DNA of 64,000 nt from Oxalobacteraceae bacterium (GCA_021768485.1 JAIZVZ010000004.1:30333-94332); one strand, 5' to 3'. Positions 52,475 through 61,479 are shown, counted from the first letter of the stretch. Notes: generated by a model from the letters alone, not told the origin. Program-made: numbers and translations.

Positions 52475-54474
52475 ACCCACGCCACCGGCACTGGCCTTTG
52501 CACCTGACGGCGCTCGCCGCGCTGGGCCTGGTGGCGCGCTACCTGGACGCCATCTGGTCGAGCCAGACCGATATCGCCCATCATTACTCGCTGGTCGCAA
52601 GGCTGGCCGAATTCTGGACGCTGCCGCCGGCTTACGATATTTCGCTCGGCGAAATGAATTCCTATCCACCGCTGAGCCACATGATGGCGGCGCTGGCCGG
52701 CGGCCTGTTCGGCTCACCGCTACTGGGCATGCAAATCATCGCCCTCGGCGCCCTGATCGCGCTGTGGGCCAGCCTGATCGCGCTGCTGCAATCGCTGCCT
52801 GCCAGGCTGGCGCTGCCGTCGGCCATGCTGATGGCGGCGCTACTGCTGGTCAACCGGCACGCTGGTCATATCGCGCTGCATGGCGCAGAAATAGTCGGCA
52901 ATTTTTTTTATGCTCAACTGGTCGCGCAAGCGCTGGCGGCCCTGGCCTTGCTTGTCTGCGCCGGCCTCGAACGCGCAGGCCGGCCGCCGCCATGCGCTTA
53001 CCTCTTTTTGATCGCCTGCATTGCCGTGATCAATTTCACGCATCTGTTGCCGGGCCTGGAATTGCTCGGCACGCTATTGCTGCTGATGGCGATCGAGGCG
53101 GCCACGCGGCTGCCTGGCAGCGCGCAAGAGAGCATCCCGCGGACGGCGCGCAGGCACGGCCGCAGCACTTACCTGGCGGCGCTGACCGTGCTGGCGGCGC
53201 TGGCCGTGGCCAGCGTGCTGGGCCATCCGAGCCTGTCCATCATGCATGAGCTTGGGATGTATGAGGGCTCCCTCAGTTTCGACTACCTGCCCACGCCGGG
53301 CGCACTGGCCTGGCTGTGCGTGGCGGTGCTGTGCGGTTCTGCCGCCTTGCTGTGGCGCTGGTTTGCGCTCGGCACCGGCCAGGCCGGGCGGCGTTTTCTC
53401 GCGCTTAAATACCTGGGCGCGTACGGCATGGCGCTGGCCCTGCTGTGCCTGGCGCAGCTGCTGGCCTTCCGGCTCGGCCATGGCGCCTTGTATGCGGCAA
53501 AAAAATATGTATTTGCGCTCGACAGCGTGGCCCTGATCGAACTGGCCATCCTCCCCTTCGTGCTGCTGCCGAGCGCCGATACAACGGGGGCGTCAGGCAA
53601 CAGGCATGAGCGGGGCGCGCGCTTGGCAGCCGCCGCAGATTTTATCCATGCCTGCCTGCTGCCGCTACTGCTGGTGGCCGGCGTCTGCTGCGCGCTGCCC
53701 GCCGGCCCGCTGCTCAGCACAGCGCGGCTGGTGACGCTGGAACGGCAGATCGGCCTGCTGCGCGACACTGTACTGCAAAAAACACCGGGCAAGTTCGATT
53801 ATGTGGCCGGCCTGGCAGGCCAGCGTCCCGGCATCGATTATCTGTTTTCGCTGGGCTTGCTGAAGGCGCCGCGCGGCGGCAATACGATGAGCATCCTGGG
53901 CCAGCGCCATTTCAGCGAGCCGCAGCAGGTCGGCACCGTGATCAGCTCGGAAAACGCCGCGGACTACGATTTTCCGGCCTGCCGCCGCCATCGCACGCCG
54001 GGCGCGCTCGTGGTGCTCGATGGCGCGTGCGTGGTGGCGGCGATGGCGCGCGATGTCAGCTGCCTGCGGACCTTCGATTTTACAGACAGCGGCGACTTCG
54101 ACAGCCGCATGCTGTCCGGCTTCAGCCTGGCCGAACGGCACGGCCGCTGGACCACCGGCAGCCACGCGAGCTTTCGCTGCCAGCCCACGCGCCACGAAGC
54201 GCAAGCGACGCACATCACGATCGCTGCCCGTGCATTCGTGCCGGCCGCCCGCACGCAGACGGTGGAAATTTCTGTCAACAGGGGGCCGCCCATGCGCTAT
54301 GCATTTTCAGCGTCGGCTGCCAGCCGGAGCATCGGCCTTGCGGTCCGGCCGGCGCCCGACGGACAGATCCGGATCGACTTCTTCACTCCCGGCGCGATCG
54401 CGCCCAAAGCGCTCGGGCTCAGCGACGATTCGCGCCAGCTGGCCCTGAGCGTGCGCATGATCGAACTGCGCTAA
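52471..54474 (+). CDS. Polytopic membrane protein, GT-C-like
   Basis: A 667-residue protein with about ten hydrophobic segments in the first ~430 residues and a soluble, probably periplasmic, C-terminal ~230 residues. An acidic-aromatic first loop (SSQTDIAHHYSLVARLAEFW) and the overall plan resemble GT-C glycosyltransferases that use polyprenyl-phosphate sugars. No specific family was recognised. It starts with an ATGA overlap and is the last gene of the polysaccharide operon. The preceding GT2 could make its donor. Confidence 0.65.
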   Translation: MNPRHRHWPLHLTALAALGLVARYLDAIWSSQTDIAHHYSLVARLAEFWTLPPAYDISLGEMNSYPPLSHMMAALAGGLFGSPLLGMQIIALGALIALWASLIALLQSLPARLALPSAMLMAALLLVNRHAGHIALHGAEIVGNFFYAQLVAQALAALALLVCAGLERAGRPPPCAYLFLIACIAVINFTHLLPGLELLGTLLLLMAIEAATRLPGSAQESIPRTARRHGRSTYLAALTVLAALAVASVLGHPSLSIMHELGMYEGSLSFDYLPTPGALAWLCVAVLCGSAALLWRWFALGTGQAGRRFLALKYLGAYGMALALLCLAQLLAFRLGHGALYAAKKYVFALDSVALIELAILPFVLLPSADTTGASGNRHERGARLAAAADFIHACLLPLLLVAGVCCALPAGPLLSTARLVTLERQIGLLRDTVLQKTPGKFDYVAGLAGQRPGIDYLFSLGLLKAPRGGNTMSILGQRHFSEPQQVGTVISSENAADYDFPACRRHRTPGALVVLDGACVVAAMARDVSCLRTFDFTDSGDFDSRMLSGFSLAERHGRWTTGSHASFRCQPTRHEAQATHITIAARAFVPAARTQTVEISVNRGPPMRYAFSASAASRSIGLAVRPAPDGQIRIDFFTPGAIAPKALGLSDDSRQLALSVRMIELR

Positions 54475-54527
54475 AAGCCGGGCGAAAACGGTTCCAGCCG
54501 GGGCGACCGCCGGCCTGCACGCCGATG

Positions 54528-54923
54528 CTAGGCTTGCACGGTCGTGATTTCGACCGGCCGTTGCATCAAGCGATGGATCGGGCATTTGTCGGCGATTTCC
54601 AGCAGGGTCGCCTTTTCGGCATCGCTCAAATTGCCGAAAAAGGTCAGGACCCGCTTCAAGCGATAGTGACCGGCCTTTTCTTCGCTATTGTCGCGCACCA
54701 CTTCGACCTCGACATGCTCGAGCGCGATATTCTTACGGCTGGCGAACATCTTCAAGGTCAAAGCGGTACAGGCGCCCAGCGCGGCATCGAACAAATCGTG
54801 CGGATCGATGCCCAGATCGTCGCCGCCCCACTCGCTGCCGACATCGGCCAGCAGTGTGTGGGTGCCGATCGTGATCTGTTGCGCCAGTTTGCCGTTTTCT
54901 GCTTTCGTCACATGTACCGTCAT
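54528..54923 (-). CDS. OsmC/Ohr-family protein
   Basis: A 131-residue OsmC-type protein, a thiol peroxidase family acting on organic hydroperoxides. Both redox cysteines appear present, in ALGACTALTLKM near residue 51 and DKCPIHRLM near residue 115. It lies 24 bases downstream of the pirin gene on the same strand, suggesting a two-gene stress operon. It converges with the end of the polysaccharide cluster across 53 bases. Confidence 0.88.
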   Translation of the reverse strand: MTVHVTKAENGKLAQQITIGTHTLLADVGSEWGGDDLGIDPHDLFDAALGACTALTLKMFASRKNIALEHVEVEVVRDNSEEKAGHYRLKRVLTFFGNLSDAEKATLLEIADKCPIHRLMQRPVEITTVQA

Positions 54924-54947
54924 GATGGTTCTACTTTCATATAAAAA

Positions 54948-55649
54948 TTAATGCGGAAGGTCAAACACTAACACTTCTGCATTTTTTCCGCTCGACAGCG
55001 TCACCTGCGTCTCGCCATCGAGCTTGATGGCGTCGCCGCTGTCGAGCTGCTGGCCGTTGACGCGCACGCTGCCGCGCGCCACATGCACATACGCCAGGCG
55101 GCCCGGGGCCAAGGCCAGCGACGCCTCTTGCTCGCCATCGAACAGGCCGGCATACAGGCAGGCGTCCTGATGCATGGAAACCGAGCCGTCACGGCCGTCG
55201 CTGGACGCCACCAGACGCAGTTTGCCCTCTTTTTCGGCACGCGGAAAATGCTTTTCCTCGTAGCCGGGCGTGACCCCGAGCGCATTCGGCATGATCCAGA
55301 TTTGCAAAAAATGGCTCAGCTCGGTTTGCGAAGGATTGGCTTCCGAGTGCATGACACCGGTGCCGGCGCTCATGCGCTGCACATCGCCAGGGCGGATCAC
55401 GCTGCCGTTACCCATATTGTCGTTGTGGGCCAGTGCACCATCGAGCACATAGCTGATGATTTCCATATCCTTGTGGCCGTGCCTGCCAAAGCCGGCGCCG
55501 GGATTGACGCGGTCTTCGTTGATGACGCGCAGCGGCCCGAAATGCATGTGCTTGGCGTCGTAATAATCGGCAAACGAAAAGCTGTGGTATGAGTCGAGCC
55601 AGCCGTGGCTGGCATGTCCGCGAGCTGCGCTTTTGCGTACTTCAAACAT
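54948..55649 (-). CDS. Pirin-family bicupin (YhhW-like)
   Basis: A 233-residue pirin protein with two cupin domains. The metal site is visible in GRHGHKDMEIISYVLDG and SAGTGVMHSEANPS. E. coli YhhW oxidises quercetin; the physiological substrate is unknown. The ATG follows AAGGAG at good spacing. It is divergent from the LysR gene, the usual arrangement for a regulator and its target. Confidence 0.9.
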   Translation of the reverse strand: MFEVRKSAARGHASHGWLDSYHSFSFADYYDAKHMHFGPLRVINEDRVNPGAGFGRHGHKDMEIISYVLDGALAHNDNMGNGSVIRPGDVQRMSAGTGVMHSEANPSQTELSHFLQIWIMPNALGVTPGYEEKHFPRAEKEGKLRLVASSDGRDGSVSMHQDACLYAGLFDGEQEASLALAPGRLAYVHVARGSVRVNGQQLDSGDAIKLDGETQVTLSSGKNAEVLVFDLPH

Positions 55650-55733
55650 GATGCACTCCTTGTTGATTGATGATGTATTTCACTATATATGCATGTGATG
55701 CGCACAAAAAGGGTATTATTTTCACTCAAACAT

Positions 55734-55746
55734 TCAAATTTTTTGA
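55734..55746. promoter_or_regulatory. Possible LysR-type binding dyad between pirin and lysR genes
   Basis: TCAAATTTTTTGA is a five-base inverted repeat with a three-base centre in the 110-base divergent spacer, about 14 bases before the LysR ATG. It fits the loose T-N11-A rule for LysR regulators, but could be a chance AT-rich match. Confidence 0.3.
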
Positions 55747-55759
55747 TTGGTGAATTTCC

Positions 55760-56674
55760 ATGATTCTGACACTCGAAGCGCTGCACATCATCGACGCCAT
55801 CGACCGTGCCGGCAGCTTTGCCGCCGCTGCGAGAGAACTCGATAAAGTGCCGTCGGCACTGAGCTATACAGTGCGCAAGCTGGAACAGGAACTGGATGTA
55901 TTGCTATTCGATCGGCGTGGCCACAAGGCAAGATTAACGAATGCAGGTTCAGAATTATTGAATGAAGGGCGCACCCTGTTGCGCGCCGCCGCCGAACTCG
56001 AACGGCGGGTCCAGCATACGGCCAGCGGCTGGGAAGTGCAGTTGCATATCGTACTCGACAGCACCATCGATTTCGAGCGCCTGCGCCCCCTCATCGCCGA
56101 TTTCGACCGCGAGGTATCGGGCACTTCGCTGCATTTTTCATCGGAAGTGTTATCGGGCGTGTGGGAATCGCTGTTGACCGGGCGCGCCGACCTGGCCATC
56201 GGCGCCGCCCACGACAGTCCCGACCTGGTACGCATGAGCGGCAATTTTCAGACGCGGCAACTGGGCACGATCGACTGGGTGTTTGCGGTCGCGCCAGGCC
56301 ATCCGCTGGCGCAATTGCCCGAGCCGCTGGACGCTGCCACCATCCAGCAATACCGGGCCATCGCGGTCGGCGACAGCGGACGCAGCCTGCCCGACATCAC
56401 GGCCGGCCTGCTGTCGAGCCAGCCGCGCCTGACGGTGCCGTCCATGCAAGCCAAGCTGGCGGCGCAACTGGCCGGCCTCGGCTGTGGCCACCTGCCGGCA
56501 GCGCTGGCCGCCCCCTACCTGCAAAGCGGACAACTGCTGGCGCGCCAGACGGCCGTCGCCAAGACGCCGACGGTGGCCCATCTGGCATGGCGCAGCGCGG
56601 CGCGCGGAAAATGTCTGAAGTGGTTTTTACAGCGGCTGGCGCAGCCCGATGTGGCGGCCATGTTGCTGGGATAA
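55760..56674 (+). CDS. LysR-family transcriptional regulator
   Basis: A 304-residue LysR protein. The N-terminal winged helix is SFAAAARELDKVPSALSYTVRKLEQELDVLLFDR (seen in residues ~14-50), followed by a substrate-binding domain with FSSEVLSGVWESLLTGRADLAIG. Divergent position suggests it controls the pirin-osmC pair and itself. The effector is unknown. Confidence 0.9.
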   Translation: MILTLEALHIIDAIDRAGSFAAAARELDKVPSALSYTVRKLEQELDVLLFDRRGHKARLTNAGSELLNEGRTLLRAAAELERRVQHTASGWEVQLHIVLDSTIDFERLRPLIADFDREVSGTSLHFSSEVLSGVWESLLTGRADLAIGAAHDSPDLVRMSGNFQTRQLGTIDWVFAVAPGHPLAQLPEPLDAATIQQYRAIAVGDSGRSLPDITAGLLSSQPRLTVPSMQAKLAAQLAGLGCGHLPAALAAPYLQSGQLLARQTAVAKTPTVAHLAWRSAARGKCLKWFLQRLAQPDVAAMLLG

Positions 56675-56710
56675 ATCGCGCTCGGCACGGCATTGCGCCG
56701 GCCGCCGCCC

Positions 56711-56755
56711 GGCCTCGGGAAACGGACGTGAAAGCCGCCCCCGAGGCCTTATTTC
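56711..56755 (+). terminator. Candidate stem-loop between lysR and the helicase gene
   Basis: GGCCTCGGG (56711-56719) pairs perfectly with CCCGAGGCC (56740-56748) across a 20-base loop, followed by TTATTTC. It lies between convergent genes; the short T-run makes it a weak terminator for the plus strand. Confidence 0.4.
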
Positions 56756-56763
56756 ATGCTTGC

Positions 56764-58374
56764 TTACGACTTGCGCAAACCGCCGAGCAAGGCCGCAACC
56801 TTCGGTTTCGGCTTGGCCACGGCATTGCCGGCGCTTTCGACCGCCACCGGCTTGCTTTGCTGCGCCGGCACATAAGGCTGGGCAAACCATGGGTCGATTT
56901 TTTCCTTGCGCGGATAAGCCGAACGGCCGGCATGGCCGCTGCTCATCGACGAGGCCGGCGAAGCGGCCGTGCGCTCGCGGCTGCCGCGCTCGTTACGGCT
57001 GCCGCCGCGCTCACTGCGCTCACCACGGTCGCGCCGTTCGCTACCGGCAGCCGGCGCCACGAAGCCGCTCAACTCGCCGCGCGGAATGGTTTGCTTGATC
57101 AGTTTTTCGATATCGACCAGCAGGCGCTCGTCCTTATCGTTGAACAAGGAAATCGCATCGCCCGAGGCGCCGGCGCGGCCGGTGCGGCCGATCCGATGCA
57201 CATAATCTTCGGCGTTATATGGCAAATCGAAATTGATTACACATGGCAAGTCCGAAATATCGAGGCCGCGGGCCGCCACATCGGTCGCCACCAGCACATC
57301 GATATCGCCATTTTTAAAGGCATCGAGGGCGGCAATGCGCTCTTGCTGCGTCTTGTCGCCGTGAATGGCCTGCACCTTGACGCCGCCCTGCTCCAATTGC
57401 CGCGCCAGGCGCGAGGCGCCGATTTTGGTGTTGGAGAAAATCAGCACTTGCTTGAGATCGCGCCCGCGCAACAAATGGGCAACGACGTCGCGCTTGTTCT
57501 CTTCTGCAACCTTATAGACCACTTGCGTGACCTTGTCGGCCGTCGCATTGCTGCGCGCCACTTCGATCGTGACCGGCGAATTGAGAAAGCTGTTGGCGAG
57601 CTTTTTGATTTCCCCCGAAAAGGTGGCCGAAAACATCAGGTTTTGCCGTTGTTTTGGCAATAAATTGATAATGCGTTGCAAATCGGGCAAAAAGCCCATG
57701 TCGAGCATGCGATCGGCTTCATCCATGACCAGCATCTGGGTTTGCGACAGATTGACCGTTTTTTGCTGCACGTGATCAAGCAGGCGGCCCGGCGTGGCAA
57801 TGACGATTTCGACGCCGGCGCGCAAGGCGGCCGTCTGCGGCGCCATGTCCATGCCGCCAAAGACGACGGTCGAGCGCAGCGGCGTGTGGCGGCAATAGGC
57901 TTTGACGTTTTCGGCCACCTGGATCGCCAGCTCGCGCGTCGGCGCCAGAATCAAGGCCCGCACCGGATGGCGCGCCGGCGACATGCTGGTGCTGGCCTTG
58001 GCCAGCAACAGCTGGATGATAGGCAGGGCGAAGCCGGCGGTCTTGCCGGTCCCGGTTTGCGCCGCCCCCATCACGTCGCGCCCCTTCAGCACGACGGGAA
58101 TGGCCTCGCTCTGGATCGGGGTCGGGTGCACATAACCCTGATCGGACAGGGCGCGCAAGATCTCTGGCGCCAGGCCGAAATCGGCAAAGCGCACCGGCGG
58201 CGCATCCTTGGCTGCGCTGGCAGGAGCCGCCGCAGCCATTGGCGGCGCCGCAATGCCTTGCATTACAGCCGTTTCGGGAGTATCTATTTCGACCACAGTC
58301 GCTTCGGGCACAAGAGCGTGCAGCGTACTTGCGGGAATTGCCGCAGGCTGGTTTTCTAACGAGGAGTCAGACAT
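56764..58374 (-). CDS. DEAD-box RNA helicase (RhlE-like)
   Basis: A 536-residue helicase. It has a ~65-residue low-complexity N-terminal extension, then the Q motif (FADFGLAPEILRALSDQGYVHPTPIQ). Motif I is AQTGTGKTAGF, with PTRELAIQV, TPGRLLDHV, VMDEADRMLDMGF, SAT and HRIGRTGR. The tail is basic and disordered with RGERSERG and RGSRERT elements and a Lys-rich end. The DEADRMLDMGF form resembles RhlE, used in ribosome maturation and RNA decay. Transcribed alone. Confidence 0.92.
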   Translation of the reverse strand: MSDSSLENQPAAIPASTLHALVPEATVVEIDTPETAVMQGIAAPPMAAAAPASAAKDAPPVRFADFGLAPEILRALSDQGYVHPTPIQSEAIPVVLKGRDVMGAAQTGTGKTAGFALPIIQLLLAKASTSMSPARHPVRALILAPTRELAIQVAENVKAYCRHTPLRSTVVFGGMDMAPQTAALRAGVEIVIATPGRLLDHVQQKTVNLSQTQMLVMDEADRMLDMGFLPDLQRIINLLPKQRQNLMFSATFSGEIKKLANSFLNSPVTIEVARSNATADKVTQVVYKVAEENKRDVVAHLLRGRDLKQVLIFSNTKIGASRLARQLEQGGVKVQAIHGDKTQQERIAALDAFKNGDIDVLVATDVAARGLDISDLPCVINFDLPYNAEDYVHRIGRTGRAGASGDAISLFNDKDERLLVDIEKLIKQTIPRGELSGFVAPAAGSERRDRGERSERGGSRNERGSRERTAASPASSMSSGHAGRSAYPRKEKIDPWFAQPYVPAQQSKPVAVESAGNAVAKPKPKVAALLGGLRKS

Positions 58375-58424
58375 AATTTTGGCGGGCCAGGCGCAGCAAC
58401 GGCGCAGATAGCCCTATTCTTTCT

Positions 58425-58700
58425 TCAATAAACTGCAGTGTTCTTTAGCACAATGTGCGGCACCATGCCGGCAACCGCCGCCATATCCATCAAGGTATCC
58501 AGGGAAAAGAGGTCGATTTTACCTCGCGTTAAATCCGAGATTCTGGGTTGCGTTACACCCAGCTTTAGCGCCGCCTGCTTTTGCGTCCATCCCTGACGCC
58601 GGATCAATTCGGCGAGCTCAACCATCAATTCAGACCTGGCAGAGAAACTGGCGGCTGGCGACCGGGGCACTTCTACAACATCTAACAAATTTCCAGACAT
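58425..58700 (-). CDS. Orphan XRE-family (HigA-like) helix-turn-helix protein
   Basis: About 91 residues. ELAELIRRQGWTQKQAALKLGVTQPRISDLTRGK is a standard HTH, and SLDTLMDMAAVAGM follows, as in HigA-type antitoxins. The ATG at 58700 follows AAGG at nine to ten bases; upstream in-frame starts (58736 and beyond) lack a ribosome-binding site. No toxin gene lies on either side. An operator-like dyad overlaps its promoter, suggesting autoregulation. Confidence 0.82.
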   Translation of the reverse strand: MSGNLLDVVEVPRSPAASFSARSELMVELAELIRRQGWTQKQAALKLGVTQPRISDLTRGKIDLFSLDTLMDMAAVAGMVPHIVLKNTAVY

Positions 58701-58755
58701 CTTGTTTAACCTTGTTACCACTTCTATTTGACGCATGTCAAATACTAACGCGCCA

Positions 58756-58786
58756 ATTATACAAAATCCTGTATATCTTGTGTGAA
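58756..58786 (-). promoter_or_regulatory. Promoter and operator of the XRE regulator
   Basis: On the minus strand, -35 TTCACA (58781-58786) and -10 TATAAT (58756-58761) are separated by 19 bases. The inverted repeat TATACA-N6-TGTATA (58758-58775) covers the -10 and spacer, the position expected for a repressor site. Confidence 0.6.
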
Positions 58787-59151
58787 AAAGCGCATATCCG
58801 CGATCATTCAACAATATCCGATCGTCCGCATATATATTTGCGCCAGCGCAAAGCGTGATCGTATCACGGCGCTAGAATCGCGTTCCCTGCCGCTGGCGAA
58901 AGCGCCCGCCAGCTGTTTTATTGCCTCTTATACAGTAAGAAACACAGCAAGATACATAGCAAGATACATAGCAAAATACACAGCAAAATACACAACAAGA
59001 TACACAGCAAGACCGCCGGCATCCAAAGAACCGGGGCATCGCCACTGCTGCCGCGCCAGCCCAGCCTCGGCCTAACCTAACCCAACTTCGCCTCGCTCCG
59101 CCCCGACTCTACTCAAGGCCAACGCAGCGCCGAGGCAACGCCGGCGCGACC
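58787..59151. other. Gene-free spacer with a minisatellite
   Basis: These 365 bases between two minus-strand genes hold no recognised gene. The middle is the seven-unit 12-nt array; the segment after it (59012-59150) is GC-rich with CCTAACCTAACCC-like direct repeats. Confidence 0.6.
58928..59011. repeat. Seven-unit 12-nt minisatellite
   Basis: Units: TTATACAGTAAG, AAACACAGCAAG, ATACATAGCAAG, ATACATAGCAAA, ATACACAGCAAA, ATACACAACAAG, ATACACAGCAAG. It is intergenic, AT-rich against a GC-rich background, and the longest such array in the window. Confidence 0.93.
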
Positions 59152-59691
59152 TCAGGGCCGCGCCAGATTTTTGCGCATGCGCGTCATCGGCACGCGCACG
59201 CCACCGGGCAAGTCCAACTCTATGCGTTCGAGCACCTCGAAGCCGGCCGCACGGTATAGCGGTTCGCCAGGCAGCGTCGCCATCAATTCCAGGGCGCGAA
59301 AGCCGGCGCTGGCCGCTTGCGCACTGCAATGACTGAGCAGCATGCGCCCGAGGCCGCGCCGCGCCTGCGCCGGCTCGACAAAAAAGGCGCGGATGCGGGC
59401 CGCCTCGGTCAGCGGATCGAGAAAGGGATCGGCCTCGCCCTTCATCTGATCGCCGCCAAACAACGTACGGCGCCGGCTCCAGCCGCCGCATGCCAGCATG
59501 GCGCCATCCTGTTCAATTGTAAAATATGATTGATCTGCAATTAACTGACTATCGACGCCAAACACATGGCGGGTGATCGCCTGCGCCTGTTCCGGCGTAT
59601 AAAAACCGCTGCTCAGTTCTATGCCGGCACGCGCAATCAAGCCATTCAGAACGGGTACATCGCTTACTTCGGCAATTCGTATCATCGTCAT
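59152..59691 (-). CDS. GNAT-family N-acetyltransferase
   Basis: About 179 residues. The acetyl-CoA-binding motif A reads IRAFFVEPAQARRGLGRMLL (around residues 105-125), followed by GFRALELMATLPGEPLYRAAGFEVLERIEL, standard for GNAT enzymes. The acceptor is unknown. Starts at 59691 or 59685 (adjacent in-frame ATGs) are both possible. It is divergent from the diguanylate cyclase gene. Confidence 0.85.
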   Translation of the reverse strand: MTMIRIAEVSDVPVLNGLIARAGIELSSGFYTPEQAQAITRHVFGVDSQLIADQSYFTIEQDGAMLACGGWSRRRTLFGGDQMKGEADPFLDPLTEAARIRAFFVEPAQARRGLGRMLLSHCSAQAASAGFRALELMATLPGEPLYRAAGFEVLERIELDLPGGVRVPMTRMRKNLARP

Positions 59692-59763
59692 CACATCGTC
59701 ATCATTCAGCAACAAATATTGTAAATAAAAATGTCCCCGGACCGCGAATAGGCGGCAACAGCT

Positions 59764-61443
59764 ATGATGTCAACTATGTCGATAGTTCACACTTTGAAAT
59801 TCCGCTTGATCGCCTTATGCGTATTGCTAGTCACTTGCGCGGCCTTGCTACGCCTGGTCGCCACGGTGCCATTCGCCAAGCAACTACTGGTCGACATGGT
59901 TTCATCTCAGCAACTATCGATCGCCACCTACGTCGCCCGCGATATCGACCACAGCATCGTCGAGCGCCGCGTGTTGATCACGACGCTGGCGGCGACCTTG
60001 CCGCAAGACCTGATTGTACAAGCACCGAAGCTCAACGCGTGGATTGCAGAGCGCCAAAGACTGAATCCGCTGTTTGACGACGCCCTGATGGTCTTGCGCC
60101 CCGACGGCAAGAGCATGTTCGGCCAGTCGCCGGATTGGCCGGCCCGCCGCACGCTCGATTATTCGCATTTCGACTGGTTCCAGGCCGCCCTGCGCAGCGA
60201 CGAGGCCGTCATCGGCAAGCCGCTGCGCGGCCGGCTCACCGGCGAGCCGCTATTGATGATGGCAAAAGCCGTGCGCGGTGCCGATCGCCGGGTACGGGCA
60301 GTCATCATCGGCATCTCGACCCTCAACGCCCCCGGCTTTTTGCATCGGCTGCAAGAGCGCCATCTCGGCACCAACGGCGGCTTTCTGCTCGTTTCGCCGG
60401 CCGACAAATTATTTGTCGGTGCCACCGACCCGGCCATGATACTCAAGGCGACGCCGCCGGCCGGCATCAATCGCCTGCACGACCGCGCCATGGCCGGTTA
60501 CCGCGGCAGCGGCGTGACGACCAATTATACCGGCGAGGTCGAATTATCGAGCATGGCATCGGTCCCCAGTACCGGCTGGTTTGTGGCGGCGCGCTTGCCC
60601 GAGCTCGAGATTTTTCAGCCGATTAAAGCCATGCGCGATTTCATCCTGAAAAGCGCCGCTCTGAGCCTGCTCGGGCTGGGGACCTGCTTGTTGCTGATTC
60701 TGGTGAGCGTGCTGCGCCCGCTCACCAGCACCGCGCGCGCCATGCGCGAGATGGCAGACGGCCAGCGGCCGCTGGCGCCGCTGCCGGTCGTGCGGCGCGA
60801 CGAGGTGGGCGACCTGGTCAGCGGCTTTAACTACCTGGTCGAGCGCCTGAACGAAAAGGAAGCCGCGCTCAAGGCCAGCGAGCTCAAGCTCAGCTATATG
60901 GCGCATCACGATGCCTTGACCGGCTTGTGCAACCGCTTCATGCTCGAGGACCGCCTGGGACAAGCACTGGCGCGGGCCCAGCGCGACGGCTCGCATTTCG
61001 CCGTCTTGTTTTGCGACCTCGACGACTTCAAGCCGATCAACGACCGCTTCGGGCACGAAACCGGCGACCTCATCTTGCGCGAAGTGGCCCAGCGCCTGCT
61101 GGCGGGCCGCCGCCAGACCGATACCGTGGCCCGCTTTGGCGGCGATGAATTCGTCGTCCTGCTGACCGACCTGAAGAGTAGCGGCGAAACGGCGCTGCAC
61201 GTCGCGGCCCAATTGCGCGCGGCCGTCGGCACCCCATTCGAGGTCGCCGGCCAGACGTTTACGCTGAGCGTGTCGGTCGGCGTTGCGCAACCCAACGACA
61301 GCGCAGTCTCGGTCTCGCAAATCCTGTCGCAAGCCGATATTGCCATGTATAACGCCAAGCGCGGCGGCAAGAACCGGATCCTCGCCTTTGATCCCGCCAT
61401 GGCTTGCGGCGCACCGGCACCTTGCGGCTCGCCGGCCGCCTGA
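59764..61443 (+). CDS. Membrane diguanylate cyclase (sensor-HAMP-GGDEF)
   Basis: A 559-residue protein. A helix at ~14-35 and another at ~295-320 flank a ~260-residue periplasmic sensor domain of Cache type. A HAMP region (VLRPLTSTARAMREMADGQ) and a GGDEF domain follow. The catalytic motif is intact (VARFGGDEFVVLL near residue 460), and an RxxD inhibitory site (RQTD) stands five residues before it, so product feedback is expected. It makes cyclic di-GMP from GTP; the signal is unknown. Confidence 0.92.
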   Translation: MMSTMSIVHTLKFRLIALCVLLVTCAALLRLVATVPFAKQLLVDMVSSQQLSIATYVARDIDHSIVERRVLITTLAATLPQDLIVQAPKLNAWIAERQRLNPLFDDALMVLRPDGKSMFGQSPDWPARRTLDYSHFDWFQAALRSDEAVIGKPLRGRLTGEPLLMMAKAVRGADRRVRAVIIGISTLNAPGFLHRLQERHLGTNGGFLLVSPADKLFVGATDPAMILKATPPAGINRLHDRAMAGYRGSGVTTNYTGEVELSSMASVPSTGWFVAARLPELEIFQPIKAMRDFILKSAALSLLGLGTCLLLILVSVLRPLTSTARAMREMADGQRPLAPLPVVRRDEVGDLVSGFNYLVERLNEKEAALKASELKLSYMAHHDALTGLCNRFMLEDRLGQALARAQRDGSHFAVLFCDLDDFKPINDRFGHETGDLILREVAQRLLAGRRQTDTVARFGGDEFVVLLTDLKSSGETALHVAAQLRAAVGTPFEVAGQTFTLSVSVGVAQPNDSAVSVSQILSQADIAMYNAKRGGKNRILAFDPAMACGAPAPCGSPAA

Positions 61444-61479
61444 CACCGGCCCGCTTCGCTGGCGTGGTAATAAAAACCA

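Noticed and set aside
58928..59011. Possible CRISPR array.
   Set aside because: Units are 12 nt and directly contiguous with no spacers, and no cas genes are present. The same applies to the other short arrays.
58700..59151. A toxin gene partner for the HigA-like regulator.
   Set aside because: The upstream spacer has no 80-120-codon frame with a ribosome-binding site or RelE/HigB features.
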